Program-made: the position numbers and the translations under genes
The notes under the pieces: generated by a model
What the model saw: the letters and a program-made list of their open reading frames with translations, nothing else
Database searches by the model: none
What the model was told of the DNA's origin: nothing
Source: an uncultured Eubacteriales bacterium
GTDB taxonomy: Bacteria > Bacillota > Clostridia > Christensenellales > Aristaeellaceae
Direction of reading: 5' to 3'
Assembly (NCBI GenBank): GCA_900540045.1
Contig: UQEF01000023.1
Coordinates: forward strand, 1-33,501
DNA: 33,501 nucleotides
In this document: in pieces, positions 1 through 6,854 of the stretch
Layout: the number at the start of each line of letters is the position of its first letter
Position numbering within the stretch: the stretch's first letter is position 1

Positions 1-14
1 CTTGATTTGTTTGC

Positions 15-62
15 AAAAAGGGCGTGCCGCAGAAATTGCTTTCTGCAACACGCCCTTTTTTA
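15..62 (+). terminator. Intrinsic terminator of an upstream gene
   Basis: An A-rich stretch leads into GGGCGTG, a second short pairing (GCAGAAA with TTTCTGC), then CACGCCC followed by TTTTTT. The hairpin with its T-run is a typical rho-independent terminator. The gene it serves lies left of the window. The A-run on the other side means it could also work leftward. Confidence 0.8.
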
Positions 63-70
63 GGCGGTTT

Positions 71-88
71 GGAAGGCCGAAACCTTCC
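71..88. repeat. Short inverted repeat upstream of the MerR gene
   Basis: GGAAGG and CCTTCC pair across a 6-nt centre. It lies about 90 bp ahead of the MerR-type gene and could be an operator or part of a leader hairpin. No clear promoter hexamers could be placed around it, so a regulatory role is only a guess. Confidence 0.25.
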
Positions 89-175
89 GGGCATTTGAAC
101 AGGTGCGATACACGAGGCGGCAAAGTTGCTGCAATAGTGCGCGCCTGATCCCAAAGGGACGCAAGGAGAGGAGCC

Positions 176-535
176 ATGAGACAGATGACCAAGGAAGAAG
201 CAAGCCAACACTACCTCATTCCCATGGACATTCTGGATGAGTATGAAAGCTGGGGCCTTTGCAGTACCGTAAAGCAGGTGATGGGCCAATGGCAGTATGG
301 CGATCAGGATCTGGAGCGACTGAGCACGATCATGGCACTGCATGATATGGGCTTCAGCGCACAAGAGGTTGAGGGCTACATGCGCTTGCTGCTTTCGGGC
401 ACCGATACCACCCAAGAACGCATCCGCATGCTGGAAAAGCGTCGGGATGCAGCCCTGAACGAAATCCACCTGAAGGAAAAGCAGCTGCAGCGGCTGGATT
501 ACCTGCGCTACAGGATGCGCGCTTCCGGCACATAA
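176..535 (+). CDS. MerR-family transcriptional regulator
   Basis: A 119-residue protein. Its N-terminus fits a degenerate MerR winged helix-turn-helix (residues about 4-70): the pattern 'I..DILDEYESWGL' then 'WQYGDQDLERL..I..LHDMGFSAQEVEGYM' matches the MerR recognition and dimer-leading segments. Residues about 78-110 (ERIRMLEKRRDAALNEIHLKEKQL) should form the antiparallel coiled coil used for dimerisation. There is no C-terminal effector domain and only one Cys (C28), so the ligand is unknown. The ATG follows a GGAGAGG ribosome binding site. It is the first gene of an operon of oxidoreductases (aldo/keto reductase starts 32 nt after its stop). Small MerR proteins beside aldo/keto reductases often sense electrophiles or aldehydes; that role is inferred here. 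Confidence 0.85.
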   Translation: MRQMTKEEASQHYLIPMDILDEYESWGLCSTVKQVMGQWQYGDQDLERLSTIMALHDMGFSAQEVEGYMRLLLSGTDTTQERIRMLEKRRDAALNEIHLKEKQLQRLDYLRYRMRASGT

Positions 536-567
536 GCAAGCGATATTCCAAGAAAGGAGCCATTATA

Positions 568-1605
568 ATGCAATATACCAGACTGGGAAAAAGCAGCCTG
601 AATGTATCCCGTGTATGCCTGGGCTGTATGGGGTTTGGGGATGCCGCCCATGGGCAGCACAGCTGGACGCTGGATGAGGAAGACTCACGAGCCATCATTC
701 GCCGCGCCCTGGAACTGGGCATCAACTTCTTTGATACGGCCATCGTGTATCAAAACGGCACCAGCGAGCAGTATCTGGGCCGCGCTCTCAGAGACTTTGC
801 CCGCCGGGAGGACGTGGTGGTGGCCACCAAGTTTCCCGTGCGCACCCAGGAGGAGATCGACGCCGGAATCAGCGGACAGGAGCATGTGCGGCGCATGCTG
901 GACAAAAGCCTGCAAAACCTGGGCATGGACTACGTGGACCTGTACATCTACCATATGTGGGACTACCGGACGCCGCTTTACGAAATCATGAAGGGGCTGA
1001 ACAATGCCGTCAAGGCGGGTAAAGCACGCTATATCGGCATCTCAAACTGCTTTGCCTGGCAGCTGTGCAAGGCCAATGAACTGGCCCGCCGGGAGGGCTT
1101 TGCTCCCTTTATTTCCGTGCAGGGACATTACAACCTGATCTTCCGGGAAGAGGAACGGGAGATGATTCCCTACTGCCGGGAGGAGGGCATCGCCGTTACG
1201 CCCTACAGCGCGCTGGCCGGCGGGCGGCTGTCAAAGCTGCCGGGGGAGACCTCCAGGCGTTTGGAGGAGGATGCCTACGCCAAGGGCAAGTATGATGCCA
1301 CCGCGGCGCAGGATACCCGCATCATTGAGCGCGTGGCGGAGCTGTCCCGGCGCCATGGCGTCAGCATGACGGAGATTGCGCTGGCCTGGCTGATCCATAA
1401 GGGGGCAATTCCCGTGGCCGGAGCGACCAAGCTCAGCCACGTGGAGGGTGCGTCCCGCGCTACGGAACAGGCGCTTACAGAGGAGGAAGTTGCTTATCTG
1501 GAGGCCTGCTATACGCCTCATGCGCTGGTAGGCGTGATGGCGCAAAATACGCGGGAAGCGGCGAACAAGCCGCAAGTCTGGTCATCCAACACGCCCAAAG
1601 TCTAA
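568..1605 (+). CDS. Aldo/keto reductase
   Basis: A 345-residue NADPH-dependent aldo/keto reductase, a TIM-barrel enzyme reducing aldehydes, ketones or quinones in the cytoplasm. The catalytic tetrad is visible: Asp56 (NFFDTA), Tyr61 (IVYQNGTSE), Lys88 (VVATKF) and His129 (LYIYHMWD). The C-terminal cofactor-binding segment 'GAIPVAGATKLSHVEG' is also present. Length and N-terminus (MQYTRLGKSSLNVSRVCLGCMGFG) fit the YajO/YhdN-like bacterial branch. The ATG has an AAAGGAGC site. The next gene, a flavodoxin, starts 20 nt after the stop, so the two are cotranscribed. The substrate cannot be read from sequence; the MerR regulator ahead suggests a stress-induced detoxifying role. Confidence 0.93.
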   Translation: MQYTRLGKSSLNVSRVCLGCMGFGDAAHGQHSWTLDEEDSRAIIRRALELGINFFDTAIVYQNGTSEQYLGRALRDFARREDVVVATKFPVRTQEEIDAGISGQEHVRRMLDKSLQNLGMDYVDLYIYHMWDYRTPLYEIMKGLNNAVKAGKARYIGISNCFAWQLCKANELARREGFAPFISVQGHYNLIFREEEREMIPYCREEGIAVTPYSALAGGRLSKLPGETSRRLEEDAYAKGKYDATAAQDTRIIERVAELSRRHGVSMTEIALAWLIHKGAIPVAGATKLSHVEGASRATEQALTEEEVAYLEACYTPHALVGVMAQNTREAANKPQVWSSNTPKV

Positions 1606-1625
1606 AGCAGAAAGGAGCATTTGCC

Positions 1626-2114
1626 ATGAAAACCCTTGTGGCTTACTTTTCCGCCAGCGGAGAAACCGCCCGACTGGCCAAAACCATCGCACAGGCAACC
1701 GGAGCGGATCTCTATGAGATTCGGCCAGCGCAGCCCTATACCGCCGCGGATCTCAACTGGCACGACAATCAAAGCCGTTCCTCTGTGGAGATGAAGAACC
1801 CGGCTTGCCGCCCGGCGATCGCCGGGGGCGCGCCGGACCTGACAGCATACGATACGGTCTTTGTGGGCTTCCCCATCTGGTGGTATCAGGCCCCGCGCAT
1901 CATCGAGACGTTTTTGGCCTCCTGCGATTTTTCCGGCAAGCGCGTCGTGCCCTTCGCCACCTCCGGCGGCAGCGGCATGGGGCGTACGGAGGAAATTCTG
2001 AAAAAATCCTGCCCCACAAAGGCCGTCTTTCTGCCCGGCAGACGGCTTGACAGCGGCGCAAGCCTCGACGCGATCCGCAACTGGTTGAATGCAATTGAAC
2101 TGAACAAAAAATGA
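1626..2114 (+). CDS. Flavodoxin (cytoplasmic)
   Basis: A 162-residue flavodoxin-fold protein of the Flavodoxin_4 type. The N-terminus 'TLVAYFSASGETARLA' holds the FMN-phosphate loop (S-A-S-G-E-T), and 'DTVFVGFPIWWYQAPRIIETFL' and 'PFATSGGSGMGRTEEIL' form the isoalloxazine-binding loops. No signal peptide, so it acts in the cytoplasm as a one- or two-electron FMN carrier. A good AAAGGAG site precedes the ATG. The following exported flavodoxin is a clear paralogue (YT.ADLN..D...R...E..., then GFPIWW/AFPIWW), so the pair probably arose by duplication. Genes of this type are often found with aldo/keto reductases and cupin/CMD proteins; the physiological partner is not known. Confidence 0.9.
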   Translation: MKTLVAYFSASGETARLAKTIAQATGADLYEIRPAQPYTAADLNWHDNQSRSSVEMKNPACRPAIAGGAPDLTAYDTVFVGFPIWWYQAPRIIETFLASCDFSGKRVVPFATSGGSGMGRTEEILKKSCPTKAVFLPGRRLDSGASLDAIRNWLNAIELNKK

Positions 2115-2143
2115 ATCAGCCAAAAATAAAGGAGGAAACCACG

Positions 2144-2734
2144 ATGAAAAAGCTGCTTATCCTTGCTCTTGCCCTGATGATGAGCCTTTCCTTCGCCCGT
2201 GCCGAGGAAGAGACGCCCGCTTTTACGCCCACGGACTCCAATGTGCTGGTCGCCTGCTTCTCAGCGACGGGCAATACCTGGCCGCTGGCGGAATACGCGG
2301 CCGCATACCTCAATGCCGACCTGTTCCGCATTGAGCCTGCCATTCCCTACACCGATGCCGACCTCAACTACAATGACGCGGACTGCCGCGCCAATCAGGA
2401 AATGAACGATGAAACCAGCCGCCCCGCTCTGGCCGCAACGGTTGAAAACATGGCGCAGTATGATACGGTGGTGCTGGCGTTTCCCATCTGGTGGGGACAG
2501 GCGCCGCGGCTGATTGAGACCTTTGTGGAGGCCCACGACCTGAGCGGCAAGACCGTGCTCACCTTCTGTACCTCCGCCAGCAGCGGCTATGGCCGGACCG
2601 GCGAGATTCTCGCTGCGCTGACCGATGAGACGGTCAACTGGATCGAGGGCGCACGCTTCTCCGCTTCCACCACGGCGGAAGAAATGGAAGCCTGGCTTGC
2701 GGAAAAAGGCATCGCCCCCTATACGGCGGAGTAA
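2144..2734 (+). CDS. Exported flavodoxin
   Basis: A 196-residue flavodoxin-fold protein with a Sec signal peptide. I use the ATG at 2144, which has AAAGGAGG 8 nt upstream and opens directly on the signal sequence MKKLLILALALMMSLSFARA; an upstream in-frame ATG at 2111 overlaps the previous gene and lacks a site. Cleavage is likely after ARA. There is no lipobox Cys, so it is released or otherwise held. The mature part keeps the FMN loop (CFSATGNTWPLA), 'YDTVVLAFPIWWGQAPRLIETF' and 'TFCTSASSGYGRTGEIL'. It is a paralogue of the flavodoxin just upstream. An outside flavodoxin must bring its FMN across the membrane or bind it there; its electron donor is unknown. Confidence 0.88.
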   Translation: MKKLLILALALMMSLSFARAEEETPAFTPTDSNVLVACFSATGNTWPLAEYAAAYLNADLFRIEPAIPYTDADLNYNDADCRANQEMNDETSRPALAATVENMAQYDTVVLAFPIWWGQAPRLIETFVEAHDLSGKTVLTFCTSASSGYGRTGEILAALTDETVNWIEGARFSASTTAEEMEAWLAEKGIAPYTAE

Positions 2735-2772
2735 ACGCATTGCGAACGGATGAGATGAAAGGAGACAAAGCC

Positions 2773-3531
2773 ATGTCTGTCAAACAAACCGCGGGACGCG
2801 ACGCCCTGGGCGCCTTCGCCCCGAAATTTGCCGAGCTGAATGACGACGTGCTCTTCGGGCAGGTCTGGAACCGCACGGACAAGCTCTCGCTGCGCGACCG
2901 CTCTCTGGTCACGGTAACGGCGCTGATGGCCCAGGGGCTGGTGGATTCGTCCTTCCGCTATCACCTGACCACCGCCAGGCAAAACGGCATCACCAAGGAG
3001 GAAATCGCGGAAATTCTGACCCATGCGGCCTTCTATGCGGGCTGGCCCAAGGCCTGGGCAGCCTTCAATATGGCCAAGGAGGTCTGGGCGGAGGATGCCG
3101 CCCCGGTGCAGAACGCCATGCAGGCGCATGCGGCTTCGATGGTGTTCCCCATCGGCGCGCCCAACGACGGCTACGCGCAGTATTTCACCGGGAAGAGCTA
3201 CCTTGCGCCGCTGTCCACCGCGCAGGTAGGCATCTGCAACGTGACCTTTGAACCGGGCTGCCGCAATAACTGGCATATCCATCATGCCGATGAGGGCGGT
3301 GGGCAGATTCTCGTATGCGTGGCCGGGCGCGGCTGGTATCAGGAGTGGGACAAGCCCGCGCAGCTGCTCACACCCGGCGACGTGGTGAACATCCCTGCGG
3401 GGGTTAAGCACTGGCACGGCGCGGCCCAGGACAGCTATTTCAGCCACCTGGCCATTGAGGTGCCGGGTACCGATGCCCGCAACGAGTGGCTGGAGCCGGT
3501 TTCCGACGCGCAGTATGAGGCGCTCGTATGA
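2773..3531 (+). CDS. Carboxymuconolactone decarboxylase-like / cupin fusion protein
   Basis: A 252-residue two-domain protein. Residues about 10-110 match the carboxymuconolactone decarboxylase (CMD) all-helical family ('LSLRDRSLVTVTALMAQGLVDSSFRYHLTTARQNGIT', 'EILTHAAFYAGWPKAWAAF'); the Cys pair of AhpD-type peroxidases is absent, so it is the decarboxylase-like branch. Residues about 150-235 are a cupin with metal ligands H168/H170, and H213 or H215 in 'AGVKHWHG'. The ATG at 2773 has AAAGGAG at the right distance; a TTG at 2740 is poorer. It overlaps the next gene by the ATGA at 3528-3531, so translation is coupled. CMD-cupin fusions commonly sit beside flavodoxins and aldo/keto reductases, as here, but their reaction is not established. 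Confidence 0.88.
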   Translation: MSVKQTAGRDALGAFAPKFAELNDDVLFGQVWNRTDKLSLRDRSLVTVTALMAQGLVDSSFRYHLTTARQNGITKEEIAEILTHAAFYAGWPKAWAAFNMAKEVWAEDAAPVQNAMQAHAASMVFPIGAPNDGYAQYFTGKSYLAPLSTAQVGICNVTFEPGCRNNWHIHHADEGGGQILVCVAGRGWYQEWDKPAQLLTPGDVVNIPAGVKHWHGAAQDSYFSHLAIEVPGTDARNEWLEPVSDAQYEALV

Positions 3532-4061
3532 AGATTCTCATCTTGATGGGCAGTCCCAATCCGAAGGGGTCCACCTTTTTGCTGGCGGACGCCTTCCGGC
3601 AGGGGGCGCAGGACGGCGGGCACGTGGTCCAGATGATCGACGTGGCAAAGGCCCACGTGTCCCCCTGCGGGGGCTGCGTCGCCTGCGGCTATGACGGCCC
3701 CTGCGTCAAGCGGGACGACATGGCGCGTATCGGAGCGGCCCTGCTTGAAGCGGATATGCTTGTGCTGGCCACCCCGCTGTATTACTACGGCATGTCCTCG
3801 CAGCTCAAAATGGTGATCGACCGCTTTTGTGCGTTCAACGGCCGCATGCAGCGCAAACACATGAAGTCCGCGCTGCTCAGCGTGGCATGGAACGCAGACA
3901 ACTGGACCTTTGACGCACTCAAAGCGCATTACCATACGCTGGTCTGCTATCTGAACCTTCAGGATCAGGGAATGGTGTTGGGAAAGCGCTGCGGAACGCC
4001 CTCCATGACGCGCAGCAGCATCTATCCGGGGCAGGCCCGCCAGCTGGGCAGAATCCTTTGA
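3528..4061 (+). CDS. NADPH-dependent FMN reductase-like flavoprotein
   Basis: A 177-residue flavodoxin-fold protein of the NADPH-dependent FMN reductase (iron-sulfur flavoprotein-like) family. 'ILILMGSPNPKGSTFLLADAF' is the FMN-phosphate loop and 'ADMLVLATPLYYYGMSSQLKMVIDRF' the second flavin loop. Between them is a Cys cluster, 'SPCGGCVACGYDGPCVKRDDM', resembling the cysteine-rich loop of iron-sulfur flavoproteins; whether it binds a cluster here is uncertain. The start codon overlaps the stop of the CMD-cupin gene, and the next gene begins 16 nt after its stop. It probably supplies reduced flavin to, or acts alongside, the other operon enzymes. Confidence 0.87.
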   Translation: MKILILMGSPNPKGSTFLLADAFRQGAQDGGHVVQMIDVAKAHVSPCGGCVACGYDGPCVKRDDMARIGAALLEADMLVLATPLYYYGMSSQLKMVIDRFCAFNGRMQRKHMKSALLSVAWNADNWTFDALKAHYHTLVCYLNLQDQGMVLGKRCGTPSMTRSSIYPGQARQLGRIL

Positions 4062-4077
4062 CAGGAGTGGCGCGCAT

Positions 4078-4950
4078 ATGAAGCAGCGAATCAAAACCGG
4101 CGTGGATATCGCCATGACGGTGCTCTTTCTGGGCCAGATGGGCTATCACATGATGGACAATCGGATGCACGAATGGACGGGCGTTACGCTGTGCGTGCTG
4201 TTTCTTCTGCATCACGCGCTCAATCCCGGCTGGCACCGGGGGCTGTTCAAGGGCAGGTATTCCGCCTCCCGCGTGTGGCTGACAGTGGTGGACCTGCTGC
4301 TGACGCTGGCCATGGTGGCGGTGATTGTCAGCGCGATTCTGGTCTCCCGGCATGTGTTTGACTTCCTGGGCCTGCGCATGCGGGCAGTCGGCCGGCGCAT
4401 TCACATGCCGGCCACCATGTGGGCGTTTGTGCTGACCGGACTGCATATCGGGCTGCACTGGCACATCGTGCTCGGCAAGCTGGGGAAGGCGGGAAACCGC
4501 GCCGGTGTGTGGCTCTGCCGGCTGGTGCTGGTGTGTGTGATTGCTTTTGGCGCATGGGAGTTTGCGACACGCAGACTATGGATGGAGCTGTTCATGCTCC
4601 GGGAATTCGCCTTCCTGGAATACGGCGAACCGCTGGCGGTATTCTTCGCCTCCTACGCGGCCGTGTTGTACGTATGGGCTGCGCTGTCCTATTTTTTGAA
4701 GAAATTGCTCCAAAAATTGCAGAGTGCTGCGCAGGCCAGCAGCGCGGAGGACTTTCTCACGGCGCTGGTCCAGCTGCAGGAGGCTTGCGGCGTGGCCGAT
4801 TTGAAAATGAGCGATTATGGCATGCGCAAAGAAGAATGCAGGACGCTGGCCGTGAACGCACGGGAGACGATGGGTGGTTTGTTCCTGGCCAACCCCTGCG
4901 AACTCAATGACGAAGATTGCGCCGCAATCTTTGAAAAGGCGTACCGTTAA
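4078..4950 (+). CDS. DUF4405 membrane protein fused to an iron-ADH C-terminal tail
   Basis: A 290-residue chimera. Residues 1-212 are a DUF4405 integral membrane protein with about five membrane segments and paired histidines (GYHMMD, LLHHALNPGWH, RRIHMP, GLHIGLHWHI), the pattern of a b-haem-binding four-helix bundle. Residues about 215-290 do not belong to that family: 'LQEACGVADLKMSDYG', 'NARETMGGLFLANPCELNDEDCAAIFEKAYR' is the C-terminal end of an iron-containing alcohol dehydrogenase. The tail lacks the NAD and iron domains, so it cannot be an active dehydrogenase. The join falls near 4714-4740 and stays in frame. A CAGGAGTGG site precedes the ATG. It probably arose by a deletion joining two neighbouring genes; the haem part may still work. 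Confidence 0.85.
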   Translation: MKQRIKTGVDIAMTVLFLGQMGYHMMDNRMHEWTGVTLCVLFLLHHALNPGWHRGLFKGRYSASRVWLTVVDLLLTLAMVAVIVSAILVSRHVFDFLGLRMRAVGRRIHMPATMWAFVLTGLHIGLHWHIVLGKLGKAGNRAGVWLCRLVLVCVIAFGAWEFATRRLWMELFMLREFAFLEYGEPLAVFFASYAAVLYVWAALSYFLKKLLQKLQSAAQASSAEDFLTALVQLQEACGVADLKMSDYGMRKEECRTLAVNARETMGGLFLANPCELNDEDCAAIFEKAYR

Positions 4951-4961
4951 GGAGGATTGAC

Positions 4962-5241
4962 GATGAAGCGGGCAGGTACGTTTGGATGCTGCATGCTGGC
5001 GCTGCTCTCTCTGCTGTGGTCAGGCGCGCAGGCAGAGGTGACCGGCAGGAAGCAGGCGCAGGCGATCGCAACTGAAACCCATGAAACGCTTCCGAATCCC
5101 GGTTCCTTTAATTTCAGCACCCGCACCGTGACGCTCAACAGCGGATATACCATGCCCATCAACGGCCTGGGAACCTACAGCTTACACGGGGACGAGTGCA
5201 TCAACGCCCTGGATCGCGGCGAAAAACACGACTGGTATTAA
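4962..5241 (+). pseudogene. Truncated exported aldo/keto reductase
   Basis: The ATG at 4962 has AAGGAGG and opens a 92-residue frame. It begins with a signal peptide (GCCMLALLSLLWSGAQA) and then 'FNFSTRTVTLNSGYTMPINGLGTYSLHGDECINAL', the first strand and turn of an aldo/keto reductase barrel. The frame then runs into unrelated residues (DRGEKHDWY) and stops, so more than 200 residues including the Asp/Tyr/Lys/His tetrad are missing. No matching remnant is visible before the terminator at 5278. It is the last gene of the MerR operon, 11 nt after the DUF4405 chimera. A short secreted peptide could still be made but not an active enzyme. Confidence 0.75.
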
Positions 5242-5277
5242 AAACGGAAACCGGGTATGTCCCCCTGAAAAAACCAT

Positions 5278-5327
5278 GGCCTGCCGAAACCCCTCGTCCC
5301 TGGCGAAGGGGGTTCGGCAGGCCTTTT
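5278..5327. terminator. Bidirectional terminator between the MerR and thiol operons
   Basis: GGCCTGCCGAAACCCC pairs almost perfectly with the GGGGGTTCGGCAGGCC that follows a short loop. It is flanked by a TTTT run on the right and an A-run (AAAAAA) on the left. It sits between convergent genes ending at 5241 and 5354, so it likely terminates both. Confidence 0.85.
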
Positions 5328-5353
5328 GGGCATCGTGGTGCATCGCGCCTGCA

Positions 5354-5986
5354 TCAATCCACAATCATGTCTATGCCCTTTTGCAACGTTGCGCCGTCGA
5401 TTGCACCGACGGCCTGCGCAATCACATGGCCCTTCGCATTGATGAAAAAGGAGGTGGGCAGCGAGTATGCGCCATACGCCAGGGCCGCTTCAGCCTCGGT
5501 ATCAAACAGCACCGGGAATTCATATCCATGCCGGTCGATGAATGCCGAGGCCGTCTCGACGGTTTCCCGTCCACCATCGGTCATGTTGACCATAAGAAAA
5601 TGGATGTCATCACCAAGCGCGCCGTACTTCTCGTTAAAATCAGGCATCTCGCTCTGACACGGGCCACACCAACTTGCCCAGAAATTCAGTACAATGGGTT
5701 TCCCGAAATACTGGCTGAGGCGCACTTCGTTGCCGGCCTTGTCATACACCGTAAAGTCGGGCGCGGGAACGACCTCGGGCTCCTGCTCTGATGCGGACTC
5801 GTCTTCCCCTGCCGTATCAGCCGAATCTCCTTCTGTGGCCGCAGATGCCGCCGGCTGCTGGTCGGTATGAACGATCATCTGTTCTGTTCCAACGTTCCGG
5901 CCAAGGCGGTCATAGAGGACGTATGCCCCGCCCATCAGAACCGCAAAGACCAGCACGATGCTCAGCAATGTCTTTTTATTCTTCAT
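5354..5986 (-). CDS. Membrane-anchored TlpA/ResA-like thioredoxin
   Basis: A 210-residue thiol-disulfide protein. Residues 5-25 form one membrane anchor. Residues 40-72 are a low-complexity acidic linker (ASAATEGDSADTAGEDESASEQEPE). Residues about 75-208 are a redoxin/AhpC-TSA domain with the active site Cys107-Gly-Pro-Cys110 (NFWASWCGPCQSEMP) and the cis-Pro region 'AYSLPTSFFI'. The domain faces outward. It is the last gene of a leftward operon after CcdA (12 nt apart), the standard partner that passes electrons through the membrane to keep such proteins reduced. Its targets are unknown; no cytochrome c gene is nearby, so a role in general extracytoplasmic thiol repair is more likely than haem attachment. 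Confidence 0.93.
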   Translation of the reverse strand: MKNKKTLLSIVLVFAVLMGGAYVLYDRLGRNVGTEQMIVHTDQQPAASAATEGDSADTAGEDESASEQEPEVVPAPDFTVYDKAGNEVRLSQYFGKPIVLNFWASWCGPCQSEMPDFNEKYGALGDDIHFLMVNMTDGGRETVETASAFIDRHGYEFPVLFDTEAEAALAYGAYSLPTSFFINAKGHVIAQAVGAIDGATLQKGIDMIVD

Positions 5987-5998
5987 GTCCTCACCTCT

Positions 5999-6661
5999 TT
6001 AACTCAGAAGATTCACCAGCCGGCCCAGCGTGCCGGTCGCCATCAAAATGCCTACAAAAACCAGCAGGCTGCCGCTGACGGCATTGATGACGCGATAGTT
6101 TTTCTTGATCCAGTTGAAAGCGGCCTTCAGATAATCAATGAGCACGGCGCTGAGAATGAACGGGATGCCAAGCCCCAGCGAGTAGGCCAGCAGCATCAGC
6201 ATCCCCTGTACCACATGCCCCTGCTGGGAGGCCAGCATCAGCGCGGATCCCAGGAACGCACCCACGCAGGGCGTCCATCCCAGGGAGAAAATCATGCCGA
6301 AGATCATTGCGGAAAAGAAGTTCATATTTTGCGTATCAACATGCCTGCTTCCGCCGTGAAACAGGTTCAGTTTGAACACACCCAGAAAGTTGAGGCCAAA
6401 AAAGATCACCACCGCACCGGAAACGATGTTCACAAGCGTCTGATGCTCCTTGAGAAAGCTGCCGACCGTTCCGGCCAGCGCCCCGAGAATCACAAAGATG
6501 ATGCTGAAACCCGCCACAAAGCCCACGGAACCGGTCAGCGTCTGGCGCACGCTTCTCTCTCCGCCGCCCGCAAAGTAGGAAATATAGATGGGCAGCATCG
6601 GCAGGAGACACGGGGATAGAAAGGTGATGACCCCTTCCAGAAAAGCAATTACATATTGCAT
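5999..6661 (-). CDS. ccdA: CcdA-type transmembrane thiol electron carrier
   Basis: A 220-residue polytopic protein of the CcdA/DsbD-beta family with six predicted helices. It carries the two redox cysteines of the family: Cys18 in 'FLSPCLLPMLP' and Cys132 in 'GWTPCVGAFLGSAL'. These take electrons from cytoplasmic thioredoxin and hand them to outside thioredoxin-like proteins. Context fits exactly: upstream is a thioredoxin-thioredoxin reductase fusion and downstream a membrane-anchored TlpA protein. Its start overlaps the end of the DUF6132 gene by 13 nt, so the two are translationally coupled. Confidence 0.93.
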   Translation of the reverse strand: MQYVIAFLEGVITFLSPCLLPMLPIYISYFAGGGERSVRQTLTGSVGFVAGFSIIFVILGALAGTVGSFLKEHQTLVNIVSGAVVIFFGLNFLGVFKLNLFHGGSRHVDTQNMNFFSAMIFGMIFSLGWTPCVGAFLGSALMLASQQGHVVQGMLMLLAYSLGLGIPFILSAVLIDYLKAAFNWIKKNYRVINAVSGSLLVFVGILMATGTLGRLVNLLS

Positions 6662-6852
6662 TTATCGCGCTCCTTTCTGAAAAGACCGGATAGCAGCCAG
6701 CCGATCAGCCCCATGTAGAGCATGGAGCCCACAGGGCTTGAGGTGATGGCACAGATGCCGCTTGCGCACCCGATCCATTGGTAATAGGCCAACCCTGCCA
6801 GGGCCCCGCCCAGCGTGAACAGTGCGGGCCGAATCCATTTTTTCCATTTCAA
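6649..6852 (-). CDS. DUF6132-family small membrane protein
   Basis: A 67-residue protein with two membrane helices (residues about 10-27 and 42-60) joined by the short loop 'GCASGICAITSSP'. This is the DUF6132 pattern, usually GCxxGxCxITS. The two cysteines in the loop could be redox-active or bind a metal. It starts 2 nt after the stop of the thioredoxin reductase fusion, with an AGGAGGTG site inside that gene's end, and overlaps ccdA. Proteins of this family recur beside CcdA and rhodanese genes, so a part in sulfur or thiol traffic across the membrane is a reasonable guess; no function is proven. Confidence 0.82.
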   Translation of the reverse strand: MKWKKWIRPALFTLGGALAGLAYYQWIGCASGICAITSSPVGSMLYMGLIGWLLSGLFRKERDKCNM

Positions 6853-6854
6853 GA

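Noticed and set aside
5354..6661. A cytochrome c maturation locus
   Set aside because: CcdA and a TlpA-like protein are present, but there is no ResB/ResC, haem lyase or CXXCH cytochrome gene in the window.
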